DNA of 64,000 nucleotides from Pontederia crassipes (Eukaryota > Streptophyta > Magnoliopsida > Commelinales > Pontederiaceae): assembly GCA_030549335.1 (NCBI GenBank), contig CM060188.1:16309501-16373500 (forward strand), given 5' to 3'. This document shows positions 11,901-22,890 of this stretch, one piece after another. The first letter of the stretch is position 1. Every line of letters starts with the position of its first letter. Both the position numbers and the translations under genes were made by a program. Below the pieces are notes generated by a model. That model was given only the letters and a program-made list of their open reading frames with translations, was not told the origin of the DNA and searched no databases.

Positions 11901-12826
11901 CATGCTCTAAAAGATGGTTAAATATTAAAAAATAATTAAATCAGGATCCAAAAGGGCACAAAGAGGAGGGTGAATTGGTGTTCAATCGAAAATATCGATT
12001 TTACGAAAACCATCGCGGAAGCTTAAATTCGATTCGTTAATTCTTTTAAACCAAAACAATTCAGATAATAAACATAATATAAGAGGGAGAAAGAGAGAGA
12101 GAAAACAAATACAAAATGCACGGGTGGTTGTTGATGAGGTTCGGCCGCACCTTGACCTATGTCTTCGCTTCGACTTCTCGATCTCGAAACCGCCGGAGAT
12201 TCTACTAGAACTCTTTCTTAATTTCAAATGGGGCAAGAAAGAATGTTCTTTACACCAATCACATTTTCTCCTTTTCGAGAAGCAAGACAACCTCTTCTTC
12301 TAGGAAAATCTTTTCTCTCGCTCAAAAGGTAAGATTTATAACTTCTTACACACAGAAGCTCTCATAATCTTTCTGAAAAATTATTTCTCTCTTTTATATG
12401 ATTGTTACGCTAATTTCCTTCACCGACCGCTGCTGGTCGGTCGACCGGTATCATCTCGGCATCGATCGGTATAGTCTTGTCATTGAACCTGGGCAGTGCA
12501 TGCATTGATCGGTCGATCGACATAGTATTGTCCCGATCGGCTTTCATTTTGTCGACCGATAGGTTGACCGACTTACACTATTTTGAGCATAACTTTGTGC
12601 ACAGTTATCCAAATTAGATAATCTTGTATTATATGAATAACTAACGGGATTCTCTACAACTTTGATATGTATTCATAAAGACCCCAGAACTTAATAAGAT
12701 CATAGTCAATTATTTAATCAAAATATAGTGCATAAAGTTATCTCTTTTTCTTTAAACTTTTTCAGCATTTAACTTTAATCTTTCGAGATTTATGTCATCA
12801 AAATATAATTTTATATGTCATTAACT
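8965..12826 (-). mobile_element. Decayed Sirevirus-like Copia retrotransposon (fossil)
   Basis: Two direct repeats, 8965-10155 and about 11941-12826, are the LTRs. On the minus strand the left one runs TGTTGGATCTAAG...GGATCCTACA. TGTTGGATC followed shortly by TTTTGATGA is a familiar Sirevirus LTR start. The right LTR lacks one tip. The interior (10156-11940) is AT-rich and much shorter than a full element. It retains a short Copia-like gag/protease-linker stretch and extra polypurine tracts of the aagggggag type near 10407-10445; multiple such tracts are a Sirevirus trait. The element is broken with many breaks and a large internal loss. LTR divergence suggests an old insertion. Confidence 0.7.
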
Positions 12827-12904
12827 CCCTCCTACGTTGCCTGTGTAAAATTCTTAATTTGTTTTGCTTTGCATTCCTCTTGAAATTTATTATTAGACAT
12901 TTGT

Positions 12905-12929
12905 TAATAATAATAATAATAATAATAAT
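12905..12929. repeat. (TAA)n microsatellite
   Basis: About eight TAA units lie just beyond the truncated right LTR of the Sirevirus-like element. Confidence 0.9.
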
Positions 12930-12999
12930 TACTATCAGTTTAACTATTTGTATTGACTTACATATGTCTTTCGAGTAAACGACGAAACTCATTCTTTGT

Positions 13000-15900
13000 T
13001 TTTTCTGATGGGTCTTAAGGAAAATTTCATATAGAGTCGATGATTTACCAATCTTTTTTTCTTTTCAATTAAAACAATAATATGCAGTTAAATTATTAGT
13101 ATGAGATTAACTAAATAAAATTATAAAGATGTTATTGCATACCATTATTTTACAATGGTGGACGTAGATATAGAACCACCGACAATGTACGCAAGCTCCT
13201 TGGTCGGATCTTCGATTTGTCTTTGCTTTTTTGCATTTTGATTTGTACTCCTCAATACACCACTTTGGTAATAATTCGGTCAATATAATTTCGCTAATCT
13301 TATTGGGGCATTGTCCTGCAGCCTATACATATGCTAGCATAAAAAACAATCATTTTTAGCACAAAAAATTAAACACTTTTCACATTTTTTTTGTATGCTT
13401 AACATCCCACCACATGTCGACCTTCAAATAAAGATATAAAATTAATATTGTAATTAATTTCTGATGGTGAAGCATGACTCCATGAGTTGTCTTATGTGTG
13501 TATGTCATTTCATTTGTAATGTCTACTGAAGAGAAAAGTATAATATTTTAAATCTTGGAATACTAGAAGCAAGTAATGCATTCTCTTAATTGCAACTTCA
13601 CTCTTATTAGTTGATGTGTATTGCTCAGTCCACAAAATTTGCATTCCCTCAAATTAATGTCAGCGACATAAAATAGCATACAATCATTTCAACAACAATA
13701 CATTTTTGTTGATTCAAGTTCAAGTTTAGAAACTAATCTTTTTATCCTATCTCAAAATTTTGATCGTCGAATGGTATCACCTCCTTTAATATTTTCATGA
13801 ATGCATCAAAATATGTATGTGAAATATTATTATTAGATTTTAAATTTAGCATTAGTGATAATTCTGAATGATTTTCACATCCAAACTATAAAAGTTGACT
13901 TGAGACGCTTAACAAGTCAAAAACTTCTAATGCTTCTAGATGTGGTGACTCCTCATCACGCTCTTGTCGAAATATGACATTGCCATATTCAATTGTAACA
14001 ACATTATAAACTAAATTTTAATATTTGGAAACAAAGTACTTTTCACGATCGCCAACATAAAAGATTTTATTAACCACATTTGATGACATTCATCCTATCC
14101 AAATTCAATCCAGTACTAATAATTCAGTTTGACATTTTGTACTAAAACATTCCAAATAAGAACACTTAATAGTTCCGTCACTATTGATCGACATGTTATA
14201 CTTTTGTATTATTCAACTTTAGCTATAAATTATTGTGTCAATCCTACAACGATCGGAATTAGTTATTGATGCATGCAAAATATAACATATTTTACTTTAT
14301 TATTTTAATTAATTTTTCTATAATTTGATCATGGTATGCATCATTTTAGATCCATTTTAATCATAATTCCATATTTATTGATTTTGATTATTAATGCTTT
14401 GAATATTTTAACTAAGGAGGGATTTAATTAATTTTTATAATTATTTTGTAGGCAAGCCAAATTAACGGATGGTCACGACATAATTGAGATAAGGGGTAAA
14501 ATCATATTTGGATATCATTTAGAAGCTTTGGGCGTAAATGATAATTGCAAAGTTGCTATCGATCGTAATCCACATATTTTGGGCAAAATACGATGAAGAA
14601 ATTACGTGTCGGCCGAGATGATCTCAGCCAGGGCGTAAAATTGAGTTTATCACCTTCATTGGATAAAGTTACGTTTGACTTTGTTGGGGTAAAAGCAATG
14701 CAACTTGATTTTTTTGGGCGTAACATGAAGTAATCCATCTTACATGGCCGAAACGTATTGGTCAATAATACGTCATTTTGGCTGAGATTAAAAGAAGGAA
14801 CTTATCATTTAGAAGAAGGGATTAAAGGTAAGAAGAGTTTATCATTTTGGGCATAATGATTAAAAGAACTTATCATTTTGGCCGAGATCGTATCAACTTT
14901 TATCCGGTGAATTTAAATTCGATCGTACGATTTACGCCCGTGATCACCAGTCCGCACCTATAAATAGAGAAGGAAGTATATCACCCGTGTCTTGAAGTTT
15001 GATTTTCTTCCACAGCGAGTCGTGAACTCTGTAGACTTCGACCAAGAGAGAGATTTGATCGGACGACTGATCCAGATGCTCTGACAACATTCGAGGATCC
15101 TGATTTATTCTTGGTGCAATTCTTTCGATTATCATTTGCATTTTATTATTATCTCTCTGCAATTCTAGGATGAATTCCATGTTTTAGTTATTTTATTTTT
15201 AAGAAATTATTATTGAAGGAAAATTATGTGAACCCTTATTATTTTATTCTTGAATTTCTTTTGATCGATTTTTAATTGTGTTTAGTGCTTTGATTTAATT
15301 ATTTAATTTTTTTAGTTAACTAATTATCAGTTCGTGGACTATTTGATTTCAGATTTTACTTAGTTAAATTAAATGATTTATTGTGAAATTAAAAATTGAC
15401 ATAAGTCTAATAACTAGTGTGTGGAGAATTAGATCTGTGTGATCTGTTAACTTATACTAATTTGTGAAGTGGTCTAGGATTTTCATATTAACGCATCTTA
15501 AATTTAATTTCATCTGCATGAATACCAGTTTGTGGAACTTCAGTTTTGATTAAATTTAAGATAGTTTGATTTACCAGATTAAATAGCATAATTATCAGTT
15601 TGTGGATTCTGTGATATTAATTTTGTAAATTAATAACTTGAAAAAAATTTTAATCCATCTTAAGAATTTTAATTTATCTTTTCTGGTTCACATATTTATC
15701 TTTAATTTATTATCATCCTAAGACCAACTTCAACACCACTACCTTATCTTTATCTTATTTTCTTTATTTTATAATTACAATACCTATTTTCAAAAATCCA
15801 TATTTTTCTTCTCTTATTAATTTATAAAATTAGATATTGAATTAATAACATTCCTCATGGGTCCGACACTCTTACTCCTTTTTACTATATTACTTGAGCG

Positions 15901-17582
15901 ACTAGTGTACTTACTAGCGATTTTATTTTGCTACATCATTTTATGCATCAGTTATATTGTACATTCACCTATGATGTTAAGGAGGCAATATTATTATTTT
16001 TACATTATATATTCTTTATGAAACTAATAAATATATCATATATATTAACATTATTTATTTATAAGTTCATTAATGATTGAAATAAAATGACACTAATTAG
16101 AGTAATTGTTGAAACATTAATCACAGAATTTATTTAATCAGACTTTGACATTAATAAGAGAGTTTAACTACATCTGTATCTAACAACAATAATATTCAAA
16201 TATGAATGATAAAAAATATTAACTATTAGTTTATCAATTAACTAATAATTTACTATTAATATTAACTATAAGAAATATTAACATTAATCACAAATATTAA
16301 CTATTGATGAGTCTAATTTCACCAATATGAATTCGAAATGAATTTAAGAAGATATTGACATTAATAAGAAATGTTAACAACTATTAACAACAATTTGAAT
16401 TAATAAAAAATTGAAATTAATCTGAAATATTAACAACAATTAATCATAATTTGATTTAGTGACAAGTTAAATTTTATCTAACAATGTTAACAACTATTAA
16501 TAATAAATTAATTTAATAAAAAAATTTATTAAATAATCGGATCCGACAGAATGACCAAATTTGACAATTCAAGAAAGGATGAAGGTCGCATCCCACCATT
16601 TATGGCTGGATCAATGATCGGATATGGCCACTCATGCCAGAAAAGGCAATCATGATCATGAACGACTGATATGGTTGTTAATCATCCGTCTATTCGGATT
16701 TGATTGTGAATTGGTTGGATCCGATTGTTTTCGCAAGCGGGCGGATCCGACCATTAACGATTGGATCCCACTACAAGCGGTCAGATTCAACTTCTGTGTG
16801 TTGTAGTCCGACCTGACTATTGTGATGTTGTGGCGGCACCGCTGCCCTAAAGAGAGGGTGCGGTGGTCGATCACCATATCGAGTGACACCGAAGAAGAGA
16901 GATAGAGCAAACATTGTACCTCGTCGTTGGGCAGTGGGGTCACACTCGGGCAATGGCGTTGTCACCGGGAAGGGGAGATGTCGTCAGAGCCACGAGGTCA
17001 TATGAACCGTGGGGTCGCTAGAACCGCGCGCGAGTGTGAGAGAGCGAGAAAAAATCGAGAGGGAGAGGGGGATTGAATTTTTTTTTTCTCACCGACGGCC
17101 TTATCAACAAGTGCTACCTATCGATACATATTAGCCTCACCGTCCGTGCCTATTATGTTAATATTTATTCCGTAGCCACTAGATTTATATTATAATAATG
17201 TTGTATATAATTAATAAATTTCGATACCGACGGCTGAAGTCGTCAATACTACCAATAGACATCGACCCGTCAATAATACAACAGTGACTGCCGTCGGTAT
17301 ATATTATATTAATATTCATCAAGGAGCCATTATAATATTATAATATTTAATTAATAATTTTGAATACCGACGCCCTCGATGTCATCGTAAGTTGTACCAA
17401 TGATGTCGCCTGTAGGCTTAAATAATAAATATAAATACTGATAAGCGTTGCAGTCGGTATTAATGATGGTGGCAGTGTCAGTCGGAATTTCGAAAGGATA
17501 TAAATTTTTATCGCAAAACTATAATGCGAAGAATTTCGATCCCTCAGAATTAGCCATCGGAAATGCTAATATTCTTATAGTG
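13000..17582 (-). mobile_element. CACTA (En/Spm) transposon remnants
   Basis: On the minus strand 17582 begins CACTATAAGAATATTAGC, a good CACTA terminus. Copies of a ccgacggc / gccgtcgg motif follow in both orientations at about 17089, 17225, 17290, 17367 and 17450, as expected of CACTA subterminal repeats. Some 4 kb further along, minus-strand 13130-13300 encodes a decayed stretch like plant Ptta/En/Spm proteins (AKTNRRSDQGA, then a Gly-Gly-Ser block). The opposite terminus was not found, and the interval also holds a different repeat (14280-15620). I therefore regard it as fragments, possibly of one element, rather than a bounded transposon. Confidence 0.5.
14280..15620 (+). repeat. LTR-like repeat with a recurring motif (fossil, family unclear)
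   Basis: A TATA-like box (cctataaatagag at about 14956) is followed by a leader-like stretch. From 15325 to 15605 a short motif close to atcagtttgtgga recurs about five times at 60-100 bp spacing. The block looks like the promoter and 5' part of an LTR or other retroelement. No second copy, primer site or coding region is present, so boundaries and family are not supported. Broken. Confidence 0.3.
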
Positions 17583-17752
17583 AAATACTTATAAGTTTCA
17601 TATAAGAGACACGTGTTTTATTTAATCATTCAATATCTCCTAATGATTAACCTAAAATCAAGATGCCGATAGTGACCTGTATAACATATAGGAGCAATAT
17701 GCACTGTCGAACATGTAAATTATTGATCCTTAGTAACAACGTTCGCTGATCA

Positions 17753-20700
17753 TTAAACCGTGGTAGCGTTCATATGCGCTTGAGCAGCTTGAGCCCTCCA
17801 TGCGAGTAGCTGAAGAAAACATGAGTTGATTCCCATGGCTGCAGCGAACCCCGCGAATGCCGCAAATAAGATCGCAAAGATTGCCTTCAATTGTATCTGC
17901 AAGGAAATATCAATGCATCTTATGCGCAATGATCTTCAGTAAGCATTTACTGGAAAAAAGAAATAACTAAAACAAAGAGTACCACAAGACTGAATTTCTG
18001 AAGTCCATCACTGGGCTACTAGTACTACTTAGGCATATTAATCATTTGCAGTGATTTCCATAAAAGAAAGAGATAAATTTCAAACATCCTCAAGGTAAAC
18101 GAAGATAAACAACCATGCCAATGAACTACTACATGGAGCAAAGGGCATCGGAATTTGGTGAATCTTTTTTTAAGGTACTTACCACAGAATATAAGAGATG
18201 AAGGAATGCTACAACAAGAGAGAATTGGAATGCTGAATATGCCCAAACATACTCGCTGCATACTGCAGTTTGAAATTTCTAAAATGTAAGAACTTCCTTG
18301 TGGATAATCATTAGTTGTTTACCGGATAATTTCATTACCTAACACCACAGCAAATCCTGATCCTAATAGGCCTAGGGTGAGGGAGAATGGTGCAGCAATC
18401 ACAACAGCATGATATCGCATATCATTGACCTGAGTGAAGAGAGACATAGTTAATACAATTTCAAAATCAAGTTAGGATGAGGTCACAAATGAGAGATGCA
18501 TAGATCATATATTAATAGCAGATGTTTCCAATTAGACTAATTGGATCCTTTCCCGTATTTGGATTCTACTTACTAATACATAGTTTACTTTTCATCAGAT
18601 GAATTTAGATTGGATCTTTAATTTATTTATATGAACCAGTTAAATCTCAGAATAACATTTTGCTAAATTCTGCTCCAAAAAACAACAGCTCCATATGCTT
18701 TTAGCAATAGAAACTCAGATAGAGAGAGAGAGTAGAGTGCTCATTTCATTCATTGCTGCAGATTTGATGTCAGGATTTCAAGAAAATCATGTACATTGTG
18801 TGAACATATTTAACTTGGATATAAAGGGATTCTCTAGCTGTATTTTGTTAACTTCATTGAATCATTAAGTTTGTTTCATTAACTGTCACTAATTTTCTTA
18901 CTTAGTTAAGCAACAACATACTGGAAGATATCATAACTTATGATCATAATTTTCCTTGATGCTTCTCTTTGCTGAATGCGTGTTCAAAATATTGTATCTA
19001 GAGATGATCGAATGATAAGTTAATTCTCAGAAGTATTAGGTCTAGTTAGCTGGTTTGTACAGAAATACAAAGTAGCATACCAGTAATTGCTCAATGAAGA
19101 AGAAGTAACACATCGTGCTAATCAATATAAGCACAACCACGTCTTGCCAGTTTCTGAAAGAAGAAACACCAAAAAGCCTATTTGTAATAGTCATCAACGA
19201 ACTAGTGCATCAATACAACAACAACAAAGCTTTATCTCACTAGGTGGGGTCGGCTACATGGATCATACGACGCTTCGTTGATCCATGTTCATAAAATTCG
19301 ACAGGATTTTATGCTGGCTGTCGGGGCCTAACACAACCCTCCTCCTTTATCCGGACTTGGGACCGGTTATAAAATATAGGCGGAGTTGAACTAGTGCATC
19401 AATACATAAACAATATCAGAAGAAACTTGTGTTTGCACTTCACCACTTAATGATGAAATGATTCATATTCTAAGTAATTTAACCAACCAAGTTGGCTACT
19501 TTTAGCACTTCAAAACTAGAGAGAATGCATAACAAATCCACATCATAATAACATTTACTTCTCTTACCGGGACAGCAAAGAGTTTGAGCTTTCTGTAGGA
19601 TATTGTTCGCCGATGTCACCTTGAGCAGAACTCTGGAGCCTTAACAATATTACAGGTAAATTTAGAACTTCATGACTGCATACATCACATTTCTTGTTGC
19701 CTCTGATACTGAACCACTTTACAGCGCACTCTTCATGTATAAGCCTCAAGGCACCTTTACAACTGCATTCCATCTTGAGCCATTTTCCACCTTCATGCAA
19801 CCCTATCAAACAGATCCTGCAAACTGCCTCCTCTTCTGGAATTTCTTCGTCATTATCTTCCAGAGTAATAGAATCCTGTTGACCTGGTTAGCATATTTTG
19901 GAAACAAAGTACAGTTGAAAAAACTCATGCATCGTCTATTGTCAACTAGAAGTCTAAAAATGTTGTTGAATCATTACCATATGAAGGCTCTGTGGAATGA
20001 TCTTTTGGGCCACTCATGGATCCAGATCTAACAATAACAACATTTCGAATGGGTACAGATAGTGATCTTGAAACCTTTGTTCGGATAAGCTTTTCCTGTA
20101 AACATACTATATGATCAATTTTAATTTTTTAGTAAGCTCTAAATAATTTTATAAATTTCTAAATGCCGGTGAAAGACACCCGTCAATGACTCAGTATCTA
20201 GAGAACTGGATCAATATTGAAAAATAAGAGAAAATTATTAAGCTACAGTTAAAGAACCCGACCAAATGTCTGAACTCTGAAGCATATAATTACTTAGAAA
20301 AATGCATCAGTTCCCAGAGGAGAGTTAACAAAATACCTGTGTGATGCATTGCTCATTCTGCATACTTTTCTTACTCGAGACAGGTGAAGGAGATAAGTTG
20401 GAGCCTGGTCTTACAGGAAGTGATACACATCTTTTCCATGAAAAAGCTGCATAACAGTTTGCGATTATGCTGTTCTGAGAACCTGCTTTGAAGTCTTCTT
20501 TTGCATGAAGTTCCCGATTCAATAGAAAACTCCCCTCTCCATCAATTATGGGATTGTTCTTGAAGCTTTGTCCATGAGAAAAGCGTCCTGATGATGAGCT
20601 ACCTCCAGAAGGTATCTGAAGAGTCAGCCCAGTTTTTCTCTGGGAGTCATTTAAGTCAGTTGCGTTTTCAACTATTGGCTGTAGGTCCTGGTGTTCTGAC

Positions 20701-21368
20701 TGAGTAAAATGCAGGAAATTTTAGGCCATCAGACGAAGTGGCATGTTTTTCTTGAATTTAAATCATCAATATAGATCCTCTATTGCACAGAAATAAGTTT
20801 TTTTTCGCATGTCAAGCATTGATTTTTGATAGAACCTCAGAATATGCAGAAAATAATTTAATCTGGAACAAGATAGTATGTTAGATTGGGCCTTGTTGCG
20901 GTTCAATCTGGAATGCAAGTTTTCAGTAGAAATTGGGGGATTCAATAACATGTGCGCGGTATACATAATCTGAACAAAAATCATGTCTTTCTTCGTAAGG
21001 AATTGTCATCCTTTTCTAACTTTAGGCTTTCCTGCTTTATCTAATCTTGTTCTGTTTAACTTCACAACTTTTTTTCAGCTGAGATTAATCAAGACAGACA
21101 GGCGAATCCGTTGGTGCTCTCATATCATTGTGCTTTGCTCAACTGAAAAACAAGATTTGCTTCACTCGAACAAAAACAGGAATACTGCAGCGCGACACAC
21201 TACTAACATATTATGCATAACATATGTTCATGCCTCTCTTAAGTCGTATAAGGGAAAGAAGAGATGGACCTTCTGCTTCTGCAGGTGGTGAGTAGAGGAG
21301 GAACAGGAGGAGGTTTCTTGGGCACCACCGGAGGCCACTGTTGCTGTTGCAGCTTCTCCAGGTTCCAT
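17753..21368 (-). CDS. RING-CH (RINGv) membrane E3 ubiquitin ligase
   Basis: A MARCH-like plant E3 ligase predicted to ubiquitinate membrane proteins. Eight exons: 21270-21368, 20337-20699, 19978-20095, 19568-19883, 19081-19153, 18339-18429, 18183-18262 and 17753-17896. All junctions are GT/AG with consistent phase, giving 427 residues. The N-terminal ~200 residues are Ser-rich and acidic just before the zinc finger. The RING-CH domain starts at CRIC (Cys215, Cys218) and continues through [18 protein letters not shown] and CDVCSHEV, the C4HC3 pattern. The last four exons encode three or four hydrophobic segments (starting [42 protein letters not shown] and [13 protein letters not shown]), implying an integral membrane protein with the RING facing the cytosol. 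The start was chosen as the first ATG giving an exon in phase. A SINE-like element sits in intron 4. Confidence 0.92.
19217..19387 (-). mobile_element. SINE-like element with RTE-type tail
   Basis: On the minus strand it runs from ctccgcctat...atagccggtcc to the RTE-shared end (gccgaccccacctag...aggcttt) and a (TTG)n tail. A perfect 18-bp target duplication, gaactagtgcatcaatac, lies at 19199-19216 and 19388-19405. It is in intron 4 of the RING-CH gene, with the same orientation as the gene. Confidence 0.9.
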
Positions 21369-21479
21369 TTTTCTCTCTCTTTCTCCCCTTCCCCACAGAG
21401 GTACTGAGGAACAGTGAGAAGAAGCAAATGTGGATTTGGCAGAGTGGTGAGTGTACCTGTTTGCTGACTGCATTCACCG

Positions 21480-21770
21480 ACTGACAATTATGGCCTTTAA
21501 TTGACTCTATTTACTTCCCCCCCTCAGAAACAGATGCAAAAAAAAAAGGGAAAAAAAAAGAGAAGCAGATGGGAAAAAAGAAAAAAGAAAAACAGATGGG
21601 AAAAAAGGAAAAAACAGATGAACTGATGGAAAAAAAAGAAGAAAAGAAACAGATGGACTGACAATTATAGCCTTTATTGACTCTATTGACTCCACTGGGA
21701 AACAGATGCCAAAAAAAAAAAGAAAGAAAAAAAAAGAGAAAAAAAAAAGAAAAAGATGGACAAGGACACG
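21480..21770. repeat. Purine-rich minisatellite upstream of the RING-CH gene
   Basis: A-rich tracts are separated by repeated cagatgg units. A ~35-bp segment beginning ctgacaattat is present twice (about 21480 and 21659), showing local duplication. It lies about 110-400 bp upstream of the start codon, so it falls in the promoter/5' UTR region of the RING-CH gene. No coding signal. Confidence 0.75.
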
Positions 21771-22339
21771 GTTGGCTTGGATTTGTTTAACGATGATGAG
21801 TCATTTTGTCTCAGAAAAGCATGTGAAGGGAAGCTGACGAGAAATTTATCACACCACTAAATAACAAACAAAATGACTTGACTCGGCTTTGTCACCTGTG
21901 CGTTAAGACGTTCCTGGCATTTTCATGTTGTATTTACCGAGATGAGCAAATCTGAATTGATATTGAAATGAGAAAAAAAAAAAAACAACATTCCGATGAT
22001 AAAATATAAAAAAATGCTACAAAAAAATGTACAATCTTTATCAATTTTATAATAGAAATGATGTTATTATATAATTTAACATTCCGGGAAATTATGTGCC
22101 GGGGAAATTATATTAGTGATCATCTGCACTATTTTTTTTTCAAAAGAAAAATATGATATTTGCTAGAAAATGGTTCGTATTTGATTTCTTGTCGACTAAG
22201 AGCATTCAAGATGAAGTTTATGCTTGTTTTGAGAAACATAGTTATCCTTTTCTTTAAAAGAAAATGCACCACTATTGCTCTATATTTTTTAAGCGGCAAT
22301 AATGTCACCCCCAAAAAAGTATAGATTTTTTTTGGATTA

Positions 22340-22890
22340 TTTCATTTGACCATTCATAAACTATCACGATTTTTTAATATATTTTTTTTAATTTGTCCGT
22401 CGACTTCTCCGTTATTTTTTATTTTTTCATTTTTTGACCTCCCCCACTTCTTCCAGCGCAGGGGGTCGCCGCCCCCTCTGCGTCGACGACGCAGAGGGGG
22501 TTGGGGGTTCTTTTCCGACGTCGACATTGACGAAGAGGAGGGCGCAGCGACCTCCCCGCCCCCCTCCCCCTCTTCGTCGTCGATGAACTCCTACGTCGTT
22601 GTCGACGCAGAGGGGGCAGCGGCGACCCCCGCACGTGACATATTTTTTCTTTTTAAAAAATTTATTTTTATATCCATTATTATATATTATTTTATGTAAA
22701 AATAAAATTCAATTCAAAGCAAAGGTATAATGGACTTTTCACAAATACAAAAAATAAAAAAAAATGTATAAGTCGACGAAATTGGACGGAATGATCAAAT
22801 TGAAAAAATCACGATAATTTAGGTACTCAAAAAAATGAAGTTCATAATTTGATATTAGATATGAAAAATAGTGATAGTTTAGAGATTGTT
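22340..22890. mobile_element. Foldback element with GC-rich palindromic core
   Basis: AT-rich arms match in inverted orientation: 22345-22405 (tttgaccattcataaacta, then cacgattttt and tttgtccgtcgac) against 22770-22830. Between them is an extremely GC-rich core (22440-22640). The core includes a perfect hairpin at about 22475-22502 (ccccctctgcgtcg and its complement) and a second copy of the same sequence near 22600. No transposase. Exact termini and target duplication were not resolved. Pro/Arg-rich frames in the core appear in several frames at once and are not taken as genes. Confidence 0.6.

Noticed and set aside
16768-16776. cactacaag as a possible second CACTA terminus
   Set aside because: The following bases do not match the terminus at 17582 and no 3-bp duplication pairs the two sites.
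16600-17040. Open frames in a GC-richer stretch near the CACTA end
   Set aside because: No domain and overlapping frames on one strand; probably internal CACTA sequence.
22346-22699. Pro/Arg/Ser-rich frames on both strands over the GC-rich core
   Set aside because: Open in several frames at once because of palindromic GC-rich repeats; no domain, no codon bias and no splicing evidence.
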